Both the position numbers and the translations under genes were made by a program. This document shows positions 23,783 through 31,924 of a stretch of 43,717 nucleotides of DNA, piece after piece. Source of the DNA: Bacillota bacterium (GTDB lineage: Bacteria; Bacillota; Clostridia; Christensenellales; SZUA-584); assembly GCA_023428025.1 (NCBI GenBank), contig JAEYZN010000002.1:1-43717 (forward strand), given 5' to 3'. Position 1 is the first letter of the stretch; each line of letters starts with the position of its first letter. The notes under the pieces were generated by a model. It made no database searches. It saw nothing but the letters and a program-made list of their open reading frames with translations, and was not told where the DNA came from.

Positions 23783-24787
23783 TTGAAAATCATAGTTGAC
23801 GCGATGGGAGGAGACAACGCGCCGTACGCCATCGTCGAGGGCTGCGCGATGGCGCTGGCTGAAATGCCGGAGCTTAAGTTGATTCTCACCGGACGGCAGG
23901 ACTTGATTGAGGCGGAACTCTTAAAACACAAGTGTGACGCCGCGCGAATAAATATAGTGGACGCGGCAGAAGTTATAGACATGGCTGAGCCGCCCGTCGA
24001 GGCGATCCGGCGCAAAAAGGATTCATCGCTTGTGAAGGGTCTTCGGCTGCTGCAGGCTGGCGAAGCGGGCGCTTTTGTGACGGCGGGCAGCACCGGCGCG
24101 ACGATTGCCGGGGCGACGCTGATCGTGAAACGGCTTCCCAATGTGAAACGGCCCGCGCTGGCGCCCATTTTACCGACGCGCAAAGGCAAAGTGCTGCTGA
24201 TTGACTGCGGGGCCAACGCCGATTGCCGCCCTTCTTTTCTGGCGCAGTTCGCGCTTATGGGCAGCATCTACATGCAGCAGATGGAAGGCATCAAAGCTCC
24301 GCGCGTGGGGTTGGTGAACAACGGGGCGGAGGCTGAGAAGGGCAACGAGCTGACCAAGGCGGCCTATAAGCTTATCGAAGAGATGCCCGTCAACTTCGTG
24401 GGCAACGCCGAAGGGCGGGATCTCGTCTCGGGCGACTACGACGTGATCGTGACCGACGGCTTTACCGGCAACGTGGTGCTCAAGTTCATGGAAGGCGTGG
24501 CCAGCGTGCTGATGGGCATGCTGAAGGATGAACTGAGCAGCTCTTTCCGCTCCAAGCTGGGGGGCGCGTTGGCGATGCCCGCGTTCAGACGCTTCAAGAA
24601 GAAGATGGACTACACCGAGTATGGCGGTGCGTTGATGCTGGGCGTGAACGGCGGTGTGATCAAGGCGCACGGTTCGTCAAACGCCAAAGCGATTAAGAGC
24701 ACTTTGCGGCAGGCGGCGGGTTTTATTAAAGCCGATGTCGTCAATGTTATTAAAGAAGAAATATCAAAAGTTTCATTGAGCGATTAA
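23783..24787 (+). CDS. plsX: Phosphate acyltransferase PlsX
   Basis: Converts acyl-ACP and phosphate to acyl-phosphate, the acyl donor used by PlsY (encoded at 35282-35920). A peripheral membrane enzyme of 334 residues, normal for the family. Recognisable segments are IVDAMGGDNAP at the N-terminus, GSTGATIAGATLIVKRLPNVKRPALAPILPT, LIDCGANADCRP, and near the end VTDGFTGNVVLKFMEG and GGALMLGVNGGVIKAHGSSN. The start is TTG at 23783, with GAGGTG about 6 bases upstream. acpP follows after 23 bases, supplying the acyl carrier. The adjacent promoter suggests independent control from yceD-rpmF. Confidence 0.97.
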   Translation: MKIIVDAMGGDNAPYAIVEGCAMALAEMPELKLILTGRQDLIEAELLKHKCDAARINIVDAAEVIDMAEPPVEAIRRKKDSSLVKGLRLLQAGEAGAFVTAGSTGATIAGATLIVKRLPNVKRPALAPILPTRKGKVLLIDCGANADCRPSFLAQFALMGSIYMQQMEGIKAPRVGLVNNGAEAEKGNELTKAAYKLIEEMPVNFVGNAEGRDLVSGDYDVIVTDGFTGNVVLKFMEGVASVLMGMLKDELSSSFRSKLGGALAMPAFRRFKKKMDYTEYGGALMLGVNGGVIKAHGSSNAKAIKSTLRQAAGFIKADVVNVIKEEISKVSLSD

Positions 24788-24810
24788 TAAAGTTTTACAG
24801 GAGGCTCGCA

Positions 24811-25047
24811 ATGGTATTTGAAAAGGTAAGAAAAATCTTGTCCGATCAGCTGGAGATTGACGAGGAGAGCATCACGATGGAGTCTGATCTTGTCGAAGAC
24901 TTAAAAGCCGATTCTCTCGCTATCGTCGAGCTAATTATGGATCTGGAGCAGGAATTTGACCTTGATATCCCCGATGATGAACTGCCCAAAGTGGTGACAG
25001 TGAAGGATGTCGTGTCGTACATCGAGAAAAACGTCGGCGGATACTGA
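24811..25047 (+). CDS. acpP: Acyl carrier protein
   Basis: Small acidic carrier of fatty-acid intermediates, 78 residues. The 4'-phosphopantetheine attachment site is the Ser of the DSL motif in EDLKADSLAIVEL (Ser at about residue 37), in the usual place at the start of helix II. The Glu/Asp-rich helices II and III (VELIMDLEQEFDLDIPDDE) are typical. An AGGAGG Shine-Dalgarno lies about 7 bases before the ATG. The position between plsX and rnc is conserved in Firmicutes. Confidence 0.97.
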   Translation: MVFEKVRKILSDQLEIDEESITMESDLVEDLKADSLAIVELIMDLEQEFDLDIPDDELPKVVTVKDVVSYIEKNVGGY

Positions 25048-25068
25048 GAGGTTAACGGATATTTTTTG

Positions 25069-25090
25069 CCCGGAGTCTTGCTGCTCCGGG
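25069..25090 (+). other. hairpin between acpP and rnc
   Basis: CCCGGAG (25069-25075) pairs perfectly with CTCCGGG (25084-25090). It is followed only by TATTGCTTTG, so it is a weak terminator at best; it may set relative expression of acpP (abundant) and rnc (scarce), or be an RNase III processing site. Confidence 0.45.
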
Positions 25091-25112
25091 TATTGCTTTG
25101 TTCGGTGGGATT

Positions 25113-25790
25113 ATGGCGGAAGAGGATTTTTCCAGGCTGGAAAACAGCATAGGTTATACATTCAAAGACAGGCGGTTGCTGGAAAGAGCTTTCGTCCATG
25201 CCTCCGCGGATGCCGGGGAGAGCTATGAGCGTCTCGAGTTTCTGGGGGACGCCGTGCTGGAACTCATAGTCAGTGAGCACCTTTTTTTTGAGAGGCCGGA
25301 TTATACCGAGGGTGAGATGACCAAGAGCCGCGCCGCGCTGGTGAACGAAAGCGCGCTGGTGAAGCTGGCGCGTGAGCTGGGCGTAAGCGAGTATCTCACG
25401 CTGGGACGGGGCGAACGCAACTCGGGCGGTGCGGACAAGCCGTCGATACTGGCGGATGTGGTGGAAGCGCTGATCGGCGCGGTGTATGTGGACGGCGGGT
25501 TCGAAGCGGCGCGCGGCATGATCAGGGGGCTGATGGAAAACAGCTTCGACACCGTGCTGTCGGGCGGCGGCATACGGGACTACAAAACGCGGCTTCAGGA
25601 GTACTACCATAAACAGGGCGTCAACGATATCCGTTACACCGTGTTTAAAGAGGAAGGACCGCCGCACGACAGAGTGTTTTATGTGAAGCTGTTCGTCGCC
25701 GGTGAAGAAATCGCGCAGGGGAAGGGCCGGTCCAAAAAGACCGCTGAGCAAAAGGCGGCCCGGCAGGCCTGCATGAACGTAAAAGAATAA
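25113..25790 (+). CDS. rnc: Ribonuclease III
   Basis: Double-strand-specific endoribonuclease that separates 16S and 23S precursors and cuts structured mRNAs. From the chosen ATG the protein is 225 residues. The catalytic signature ERLEFLGDAVLEL (about residues 39-51) and ADVVEALIGAVYVDGG with the second set of metal-binding acidic residues are intact; a C-terminal dsRNA-binding domain follows from about residue 155 (YKTRLQEYYHKQG to SKKTAEQKAARQA). The start is uncertain: GGTGGGA lies unusually close to ATG 25113, and an in-frame TTG at 25098 is possible. In many Firmicutes smc and ftsY follow; here glyA follows after 14 bases. Confidence 0.95.
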   Translation: MAEEDFSRLENSIGYTFKDRRLLERAFVHASADAGESYERLEFLGDAVLELIVSEHLFFERPDYTEGEMTKSRAALVNESALVKLARELGVSEYLTLGRGERNSGGADKPSILADVVEALIGAVYVDGGFEAARGMIRGLMENSFDTVLSGGGIRDYKTRLQEYYHKQGVNDIRYTVFKEEGPPHDRVFYVKLFVAGEEIAQGKGRSKKTAEQKAARQACMNVKE

Positions 25791-25804
25791 GGGGTACAGA
25801 CAAC

Positions 25805-27040
25805 ATGCTTGATTTTAGCAAGGTAAAGGCAGTGGACGAAGCGGTTTACGCCGCGATGATGGATGAGCTGAACCGCCAGCAGCAGAATATTGAGCTGATC
25901 GCCTCGGAGAATTTCGTATCCGAAGCGGTGATGAACGCGATGGGCTCTCACCTGACCAACAAATACGCGGAAGGCTATCCGGGCAAGCGCTATTACGGCG
26001 GCTGCGAATATGTGGACGTGGTGGAGACACTGGCGATCGAGCGGGCGAAAAAGCTTTTCGGCGCGGAGTTTGCAAACGTGCAGCCTCACTCGGGCGCGCA
26101 GGCCAACACCGCCGTTTATTTTGCGATGCTGGAGCCGGGCGATACCATCCTCGGCATGAGCCTGGCGCATGGCGGGCATCTGTCTCACGGCAGCCCCGTC
26201 AATATCTCCGGCAAGTATTTCAAGATCGTGCCCTATGGCGTGAATCAGGAGACGGAGCAGATCGACTACGCGGCGTTGCGCGCGCTGGCGCAGGAGCACA
26301 AGCCCAAGATGATCGTCGCCGGTGCGAGCGCATATCCGCGCCGTATCGACTTCAAAAAGTTCCGTGAGATCGCGGACGAGGTGGGCGCGCTGCTGATGGT
26401 GGACATGGCGCACATCGCGGGCCTGGTGGCGGCGGGCGTGCATGAAAGCCCCGTGCCGTGGGCGGATTTTGTGACCACCACAACGCACAAAACGCTGCGC
26501 GGACCGCGCGGCGGCATGATACTCTGCAAGGAGCAGTATGGCGCGGCCATCAACAAGGCGATATTCCCGGGTACGCAGGGCGGTCCGCTGATGCACATGA
26601 TCGCGGCCAAGGCCGTGTGCTTCGAGGAAGCTTTCCAGGACAACTTCAAGGATTATCAGCAGCAGATCGTATCCAACGCGGCTGCGCTGGCAAAGAGCCT
26701 GACGGAAAGCGGTATCCGGCTGGTGTCGGGCGGCACAGACAACCACCTCATGCTGGTGGATCTGACGGACAAGGGGCTAACCGGCAAGGACTTGGAAGCG
26801 ATGCTGGGGCGGGCGAACATCACCGTCAACAAGAACGCGATCCCGTTCGATACGCGCAGCCCGTTCATCACGAGCGGCATCCGTATCGGCACGCCGGCCG
26901 TCACATCGCGCGGTATGAACGAGGCGGACATGCAGCTTATCGGTTCGCTGATATCCGACGTGGTGCACAAAGGCGACGATGCTGTGGAAACCGTGAAGGC
27001 GAAGGTGCTGGCGCTTTGCGCAAAAAGGCCGCTTTATTGA
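25805..27040 (+). CDS. glyA: Serine hydroxymethyltransferase
   Basis: PLP enzyme interconverting serine and glycine with tetrahydrofolate, the main source of one-carbon units. The 411-residue length is normal. Visible landmarks: the N-terminal QQQNIELIASENFVS, NKYAEGYPGKRYYGGCEYVD, the Schiff-base region TTTTHKTLRGPRGG whose Lys binds PLP, and the C-terminal ITSGIRIGTPAVTSRG. The ATG follows rnc by 14 bases with AAGGGG upstream, so it may be co-transcribed with rnc; a strong terminator ends the unit. Confidence 0.98.
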   Translation: MLDFSKVKAVDEAVYAAMMDELNRQQQNIELIASENFVSEAVMNAMGSHLTNKYAEGYPGKRYYGGCEYVDVVETLAIERAKKLFGAEFANVQPHSGAQANTAVYFAMLEPGDTILGMSLAHGGHLSHGSPVNISGKYFKIVPYGVNQETEQIDYAALRALAQEHKPKMIVAGASAYPRRIDFKKFREIADEVGALLMVDMAHIAGLVAAGVHESPVPWADFVTTTTHKTLRGPRGGMILCKEQYGAAINKAIFPGTQGGPLMHMIAAKAVCFEEAFQDNFKDYQQQIVSNAAALAKSLTESGIRLVSGGTDNHLMLVDLTDKGLTGKDLEAMLGRANITVNKNAIPFDTRSPFITSGIRIGTPAVTSRGMNEADMQLIGSLISDVVHKGDDAVETVKAKVLALCAKRPLY

Positions 27041-27058
27041 TTCGAAGGCATATATGAC

Positions 27059-27092
27059 AGGAAGCCCGAAATATCGGGCTTCCTTTTATTTT
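27059..27092 (+). terminator. intrinsic terminator after glyA
   Basis: GGAAGCCCGA (27060-27069) pairs with TCGGGCTTCC (27074-27083) around an AATA loop, extended by an A-T pair, followed by TTTTATTTT. A textbook terminator. Confidence 0.95.
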
Positions 27093-27236
27093 ACCGTCGA
27101 AAAAACATGAAAATTCTGTTGTGGAAAATCCCGCAGATTTTTTGATATTACGCGCAGAATAAAAAGAATGTCCTATTGTGACGGTAAGACGATAATGCGC
27201 AAAGCCGATAAAAAAGCACAGAAATCCCGCACCAAT

Positions 27237-27290
27237 TTTACACGGGCTTAACACAGCGTTTATTCGCCTTTTACAATCCGCATGTATACT
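27237..27290 (+). promoter_or_regulatory. PHO box and promoter of pstS
   Basis: Four TTWAYW hexamers sit in strict 11-bp phase: TTTACA (27237-27242), TTAACA (27248-27253), TTTATT (27259-27264) and TTTACA (27270-27275), each separated by 5 bases. This is the layout of PhoP-P binding sites in Bacillus. A -10 box TATACT (27285-27290) follows 9 bases after the last repeat and there is no -35 box of its own, as expected for a PhoP-activated promoter. The predicted start is near 27297, about 30 nt before pstS. Confidence 0.85.
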
Positions 27291-27326
27291 CGTCCTAAGA
27301 TTTTGAAACAAATCAAGGAGGATAAT

Positions 27327-28265
27327 ATGAAGAAAATTGGTTTAGTTGCGATACTTGTGATAGCAATGGTCGCGGCGTTTGTGGGTTGCGGCGCACCTAC
27401 GACAGAAGCCCCGGCGACAGAAGCCCCGGCGACGGAAGCTCCGGCGACGGAAGCTCCGGCTGCGACGGAAGCTCCGGCAACGGAAGCTCCGGCTGAGCCT
27501 GTCACCATCAAGACGGCGGGTTCCACGTCGGTGGGTCCGGTCATTGAAGCGTTGGTGGAGCTGTATACGGCGGCCAACCCGAATGTGACGATCAATGTTG
27601 AAGCTGGCGGCTCCGGCGTGGGCATCACCTCCACAGCGGAAGGCACAGTGGACTTTGGTATGTCTTCCCGTGACCTGAAAAAGGAAGAAGTCGAGGCAAC
27701 ACCGGATATGAAAGTGACTGTGCTCTGCATCGACGGTCTGTCGATCATCGTGAACTCGGCCAACCCCGTCGCCGACCTGTCGCCCGAGCAAATTAAGGAT
27801 ATCTACCTCGGCGAAATTACCGACTGGTCCGATGTGGGCGGCGAAGCTGGCAAGATCAACCTGTATACCCGTGACGCGGCTTCGGGCACCCGTGAAGCCT
27901 TCCAGACACTGCTCCTTGGCAAGGACGACGCGGGTGAGCAGATCGAGATCGACGAAACGCTGTGCGCTGGTATATTCGACTCCACTGGTGCGGTCGCCAG
28001 CGCGGTTGAGGGCGACCCGATGGGTATCGGCTATATCTCGCTGGGCATTGTCCCCGAGTATACAGGCCTCAAGGCTGTGAAGATTGACGGTGTGGAAGCG
28101 ACTGTGGACAACGTGATCAACGGTACGTACACGTATATGAGAAACTTCAATCTGCTCACGATGGGAGACCCGGCCGGTGAAGTGGCGAAGTTTTTCGAGT
28201 ATTGCACAACGGATCAGGAAGCGATTGACTACATGATCAGCAAGGGCTACGTGATGCCGGCATAA
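27327..28265 (+). CDS. pstS: Phosphate ABC transporter substrate-binding lipoprotein PstS
   Basis: Captures extracellular phosphate for the PstCAB permease. The 312-residue precursor has a lipoprotein signal peptide with the lipobox Cys at residue 21 (FVGC), to be processed by Lgt and LspA (lspA is at 35929-36543). A low-complexity linker of six TEAPA units (residues 26-56) follows, then the PstS fold beginning TIKTAGSTSVGPV, with GSGVGIT and ARD/S-type phosphate-binding segments (TRDAASGTREAF) and a C-terminal region ending GYVMPA. ATG at 27327 has AAGGAGG 6-12 bases upstream. A PHO box lies directly before it and a strong terminator after it, so it is its own unit, expected to be made in excess over the permease. 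Confidence 0.96.
   Translation: MKKIGLVAILVIAMVAAFVGCGAPTTEAPATEAPATEAPATEAPAATEAPATEAPAEPVTIKTAGSTSVGPVIEALVELYTAANPNVTINVEAGGSGVGITSTAEGTVDFGMSSRDLKKEEVEATPDMKVTVLCIDGLSIIVNSANPVADLSPEQIKDIYLGEITDWSDVGGEAGKINLYTRDAASGTREAFQTLLLGKDDAGEQIEIDETLCAGIFDSTGAVASAVEGDPMGIGYISLGIVPEYTGLKAVKIDGVEATVDNVINGTYTYMRNFNLLTMGDPAGEVAKFFEYCTTDQEAIDYMISKGYVMPA
27402..27494 (+). repeat. 15-bp coding tandem repeat in pstS
   Basis: Six copies of a 15-bp unit (ACAGAAGCCCCGGCG and variants) encode the TEAPA linker; one extra GCG codon separates the fourth and fifth copies. Copies differ at wobble positions, so the repeat is prone to slippage but not newly expanded throughout. The linker probably holds PstS away from the membrane through the wall. 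Confidence 0.9.
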
Positions 28266-28310
28266 TCCGGACAGAAAACATAAAGTAAATAAAAGAAGTA
28301 TCTGCATTCG

Positions 28311-28347
28311 ACACAGACAGCTGACATACCAGCTGTCTGTGTGTTTT
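28311..28347 (+). terminator. intrinsic terminator after pstS
   Basis: A 13-bp perfect stem (28311-28323 with 28330-28342) and a 6-base loop, followed by GTTTTATT. It separates pstS from pstC. Confidence 0.93.
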
Positions 28348-28578
28348 ATTGCAAAACCATCTGGAGTTCCATGCTGTTTGTTGGCTGGCCCAACTGCTGA
28401 AAACGCAACGAAAGCAGTTGAGACATCAGACATAGATAGAATACCGTATAGTGGCAGGATACCGCGTATTCCGATACGGGCTAACGCAATACGCCATCTT
28501 TTTATTGTGTTGCTATATCGGCATCTGAACATACTGAGGCAAACAAAGCAGTTATTTTGGTGAATGATCCGCCATGGC
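28348..28578 (+). other. unexplained spacer between pstS terminator and pstC PHO box
   Basis: About 230 bases with no recognisable gene; a 74-codon frame starts inside the terminator and has no ribosome-binding site. It holds an 8-bp perfect inverted repeat (28391-28398 with 28413-28420) and a set of overlapping GTAT/ATAC inverted repeats around 28440-28495. No promoter was identified, so a small RNA cannot be claimed. Confidence 0.5.
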
Positions 28579-28606
28579 TTTACACAATCTTAACATAGAC
28601 TTAACG
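28579..28606 (+). promoter_or_regulatory. second PHO box, upstream of pstC
   Basis: Three hexamers in 11-bp phase: TTTACA (28579-28584), TTAACA (28590-28595) and TTAACG (28601-28606), separated by 5 bases each. The matching -10 is not clear: TACAAT (28638-28643) is the best hexamer but lies 31 bases downstream, further than at pstS. Confidence 0.7.
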
Positions 28607-28678
28607 AGAGAAGAACGATGCACCTGACCCCAGTCGATACAATAATATCGTGGGTTGAGCAGACGAAAAGGTGAAGGC

Positions 28679-29551
28679 ATGAGAAAGAAAAAGTTAAGAA
28701 TTGGCGAAAAGTCGATAGAATCAGTAATGCTCATTTGCGCATTTGTCTCCGTGGCGGCGGTGCTGCTGATCACATACCTGATATTTGCGGAAGGCTTGCC
28801 TGTTTTCTCGAAAGTGGGCGTATGGGATTTTATATCCGGAACAAAATGGCAGCCGACAAAAAATATATTCGGTATATTCCCGATGATCATGGGCTCTATT
28901 TATACGACGATCATCGCGTTGATCTTAGGCATTCCCATTGGGCTGGGCTGTGCGATATTTCTGGCTGAGATCGCGCCAAAAAGGCTCTCCAAGGTGCTCC
29001 GCAAGAGCATCGAGATACTGGCGGGCATACCATCCATCGTATATGGTTTTTTTGGTATGGCGGTGCTGGTGCCGTTTATTCGCGGATTCAAAATGGGGCC
29101 GGGCTATTCGGTGCTGGCCGCCGGGCTGATATTGGCGATCATGATACTGCCGACGATCATCAGCATCGCGGAAGTATCGCTGCGTATGGTACCGCCCGCC
29201 TATAAGGATGGGTCGTTGGCGCTGGGTTCTTCTCAATGGCAGACGATCAAGAAGGTGAGCCTGCCCACCGCAAAATCCGGGATATGGGCGGGCATCATAT
29301 TAGGCATCGGCCGCGCCGTGGGAGAGACAATGGCGGTGATACTGGTGGCGGGCAATTCGCCGATTATTCCATTGTCGCTGTTTCAGCCGGTGCGCACGCT
29401 GACGGTCAATATCGTCATCGAGATGGCTTACGTGTCGACAGGTTCCGACCATTACCACGCACTGTTTGCCACGGCCATCGTGCTGTTTGTGTTCGTAATG
29501 ATCATAAACGCGACGGTCATAATGTTGAGCCGGCAGAAGGTGAGGGTGTGA
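28679..29551 (+). CDS. pstC: Phosphate ABC transporter permease PstC
   Basis: One of the two membrane subunits of the high-affinity phosphate importer. The 290-residue protein has a short basic N-terminus (MRKKKLRIGEK), a first transmembrane helix, and six permease helices with the MetI-like cytoplasmic loop EVSLRMVPPAYKDGSLALGSSQWQTI that contacts PstB, followed by GIILGIGRAVGETMAVI. The start is ATG at 28679, with AAGGTGAAGG just upstream; an in-frame TTG eight codons earlier is less likely. Its TGA overlaps the pstA ATG by one base. Preceded by its own PHO box. Confidence 0.95.
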   Translation: MRKKKLRIGEKSIESVMLICAFVSVAAVLLITYLIFAEGLPVFSKVGVWDFISGTKWQPTKNIFGIFPMIMGSIYTTIIALILGIPIGLGCAIFLAEIAPKRLSKVLRKSIEILAGIPSIVYGFFGMAVLVPFIRGFKMGPGYSVLAAGLILAIMILPTIISIAEVSLRMVPPAYKDGSLALGSSQWQTIKKVSLPTAKSGIWAGIILGIGRAVGETMAVILVAGNSPIIPLSLFQPVRTLTVNIVIEMAYVSTGSDHYHALFATAIVLFVFVMIINATVIMLSRQKVRV

Positions 29552-30441
29552 TGGAAAGCAACAGCGAAAAATGGTGTACAAGAGAATGGATTCTCAAAAA
29601 CCGGGCCAAACAGAAGAAACGTCAGCGGTTGGTTTATGCGCTGATCTATACGGCGGCGGCGCTGGCCGTGATCGTACTGCTGGTTATCATCGGGTTTATA
29701 TTTGTCAACGGATATAAGGAACTGACCTGGGAGTTCCTCTCCCAGGGCATCAAGGACGCCGGGCGTGAAGGCGGCATATTCCCGCTCATCATCAACACGT
29801 TGTACCTTGTGGGATTGGGCCTGCTGTTTGCCGCTCCGCTGTCCATTCTGGCCGCGATCTATATGACGGAATATGCGCGGCAGGGAGTTATAATCAAGGT
29901 CATACGATTCTTCACGACGAACCTCGCGGGCATTCCATCCATCATCTTCGGTCTGTTCGGGTTCATGTTCTTCGGGCGTATTCTGGGCTGGAGCTGGTCA
30001 TTGCTTAACGGCTCCGCGACGGTGGCGGTCATCATACTGCCAACGCTGATACGGACATCCGAAGAAGCGCTGCTGACGGTGCCGCTGGGTTATAAAGAAG
30101 GCTCTTTGGCAATGGGCGCGACAAAGTGGCAGACGATGTATAAGGTGGTTATACCGGCGGCGTCACCCGGAATCATTAACGGCGTTATCCTGGGCATGGG
30201 GCGTATCGTAGGCGAAACGGCGGCGCTGTTCTTCACGCTGGGCAGCGGCACCAGCATCGCCTCAAGTCTGATGGATTCCGCAAGGTCGCTCTCACTGCAT
30301 CTGTATACGCTGGCCAAAGAAGGCTTGTCTGTTGGCAAAGCGTATGCCACGGCGACTGTGCTGATCGTGATCGTATTGATATTGAACCTGATTGCGGGAG
30401 CGTTTGGCAACAGAATCAATCGGTATAAGGAGCAAAGATAA
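29551..30441 (+). CDS. pstA: Phosphate ABC transporter permease PstA
   Basis: Second membrane subunit of the Pst importer, 296 residues. A hydrophilic, basic N-terminus (about 30 residues, with NRAKQKKRQR) precedes the first membrane helix; the MetI-like core has GIPSIIFGLFGF, the PstB-contact loop SEEALLTVPLGYKEGSLAMGATKWQT and GMGRIVGETAAL. The start is fixed at ATG 29551 by the one-base overlap with the pstC stop and GTGAGGGTG upstream. Its own stop overlaps pstB by one base, so pstC, pstA and pstB are tightly coupled. Confidence 0.95.
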   Translation: MESNSEKWCTREWILKNRAKQKKRQRLVYALIYTAAALAVIVLLVIIGFIFVNGYKELTWEFLSQGIKDAGREGGIFPLIINTLYLVGLGLLFAAPLSILAAIYMTEYARQGVIIKVIRFFTTNLAGIPSIIFGLFGFMFFGRILGWSWSLLNGSATVAVIILPTLIRTSEEALLTVPLGYKEGSLAMGATKWQTMYKVVIPAASPGIINGVILGMGRIVGETAALFFTLGSGTSIASSLMDSARSLSLHLYTLAKEGLSVGKAYATATVLIVIVLILNLIAGAFGNRINRYKEQR

Positions 30442-31238
30442 TGAACGCATTGGCAACGGCATCCGCCGCAGAGCAGATAAAGAACGAGATTAAGGTGGAA
30501 GTCAAGAATGTAGACCTTTTTTATGGTACCTTTCAGGCGCTGAAAGGGATCAATATGGATATCGAGGTAAACAGGGTAACGGCCCTGATCGGCCCGTCGG
30601 GCTGCGGCAAGTCCACCTTCTTAAAATGCATCAACCGCATGAACGATCTGATTCCCGGCTGTCGAGTCACCGGAGACATCATTATTGACGGTACCGACAT
30701 ATACAAGGGCGACATCGATGTGGCGTATCTGCGCAAGGAAGTCGGCATGGTGTTTCAGAAGCCCAATCCGTTTGAGATGTCGATCTTCGACAATATCGCT
30801 TATGGGCCGCGTATCCACGGCCTGCGGGATAAAAAGAAGCTGGAGATCGTCGTGGAGCGCAGCCTCAAACGCGCGGCTTTGTGGGACGAGGTGAAGGATC
30901 GCCTGCACCAGTCTGCGCTCGGCATATCGGGCGGCCAGCAGCAGCGCCTTTGCATCGCGCGCGTGCTTGCGGTGGAACCCTCCATCCTGCTGATGGATGA
31001 ACCCACGTCCGCGCTGGACCCGATATCCACCGGAAAGATCGAGGAACTGATCGCCGAGCTGAAAAACGACTATACAATCATCATTGTCACGCATAATATG
31101 CAGCAGGCGGCCCGTGTTTCAGACAAGACGGCATTCTTCCTGCTGGGCGACATGATTGAAGCCGGCCCGACGACGCAAATTTTCCAGCTGCCTAAGGACA
31201 AACGCACTGAGGACTATATCACCGGCCGTTTCGGCTGA
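30441..31238 (+). CDS. pstB: Phosphate ABC transporter ATP-binding protein PstB
   Basis: ATPase subunit driving phosphate import. The 265-residue protein has Walker A GPSGCGKST (about residues 51-59), the Q-loop VFQKPNPFEMS, the ABC signature LGISGGQQQRL, Walker B ILLMDEPTSALDP and the switch His in VTHNMQQAARVSD; FLLGDMIEAG and the closing DYITGRFG are typical of PstB rather than other ABC ATPases. It starts with a one-base overlap with pstA, and phoU follows after 18 bases. Confidence 0.98.
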   Translation: MNALATASAAEQIKNEIKVEVKNVDLFYGTFQALKGINMDIEVNRVTALIGPSGCGKSTFLKCINRMNDLIPGCRVTGDIIIDGTDIYKGDIDVAYLRKEVGMVFQKPNPFEMSIFDNIAYGPRIHGLRDKKKLEIVVERSLKRAALWDEVKDRLHQSALGISGGQQQRLCIARVLAVEPSILLMDEPTSALDPISTGKIEELIAELKNDYTIIIVTHNMQQAARVSDKTAFFLLGDMIEAGPTTQIFQLPKDKRTEDYITGRFG

Positions 31239-31256
31239 TATCGAGGAGGGGAAATT

Positions 31257-31913
31257 ATGGCCACACGGGCCGAATATGATCATCAGCTCAGCGAGCTGAA
31301 ACACGAGATCATCAGGATGGGTTCGCTGGTGGAAACCGCGCTTTCGGAAGCGATGCAGGCGCTGGTCGCGCGCGATCTGGAGAAGGCGCAGCGGATCATC
31401 GACGGGGACGACGAGATCGACAACCTCATGGCGGATATTGAGGAGAAGTGCATCATGCTGATCGCGACACAGCAGCCGCTGGCGGGGGACCTGCGCGTGA
31501 TATTCGCTGCGATCAAGATGAGCACCGATTTGGAACGCATCGCCGACTATGGCGTTGGTGTTGCCAAAACCACCATTCGCCTGAAGGACGAAGACTATAT
31601 CAAACCGCTTATCGATCTGCCGCGCATGACGGGCATTGCGTGCGAGATGCTTCAGATGAGCGTGCGCGCGTATGCCAACAACGATTCGGAACTGGCCATT
31701 GAGACGGCCAAGCGCGACAACGATCTGGATTCGCTCTTCAAGCAGGTATACCGGGAATTGCTGACATATGTGATGGAGAGTCCGCGTTATATCAACCAGA
31801 TGATGTCGTTCGTGCTGATCGCGCGGTACCTGGAGCGCGTGGGCGACCATATCACAAACATCTGTGAATGGATCGTATTCAATACAACCGGTAAAAAGAT
31901 GGATCTCGATTGA
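31257..31913 (+). CDS. phoU: Phosphate signalling regulator PhoU
   Basis: Cytoplasmic helical protein that links Pst activity to the PhoR/PhoP two-component system and limits phosphate uptake. The 218-residue length is typical. It is built from two PhoU repeats of three helices, each with an E/D-x3-D metal cluster: DDEIDNLMADIEEKC in the first and DNDLDSLFKQVYREL in the second, with KMSTDLERIADYGVG and ARYLERVGDHITNICEW after them. GAGGAGGGG precedes the ATG. It ends the pst operon. No phoR/phoP pair lies in the window. Confidence 0.97.
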   Translation: MATRAEYDHQLSELKHEIIRMGSLVETALSEAMQALVARDLEKAQRIIDGDDEIDNLMADIEEKCIMLIATQQPLAGDLRVIFAAIKMSTDLERIADYGVGVAKTTIRLKDEDYIKPLIDLPRMTGIACEMLQMSVRAYANNDSELAIETAKRDNDLDSLFKQVYRELLTYVMESPRYINQMMSFVLIARYLERVGDHITNICEWIVFNTTGKKMDLD

Positions 31914-31924
31914 TCCAATTGATA

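Noticed and set aside
28339..28563. 74-codon open frame between pstS and pstC
   Set aside because: Starts inside the terminator stem, has no ribosome-binding site and no family resemblance.
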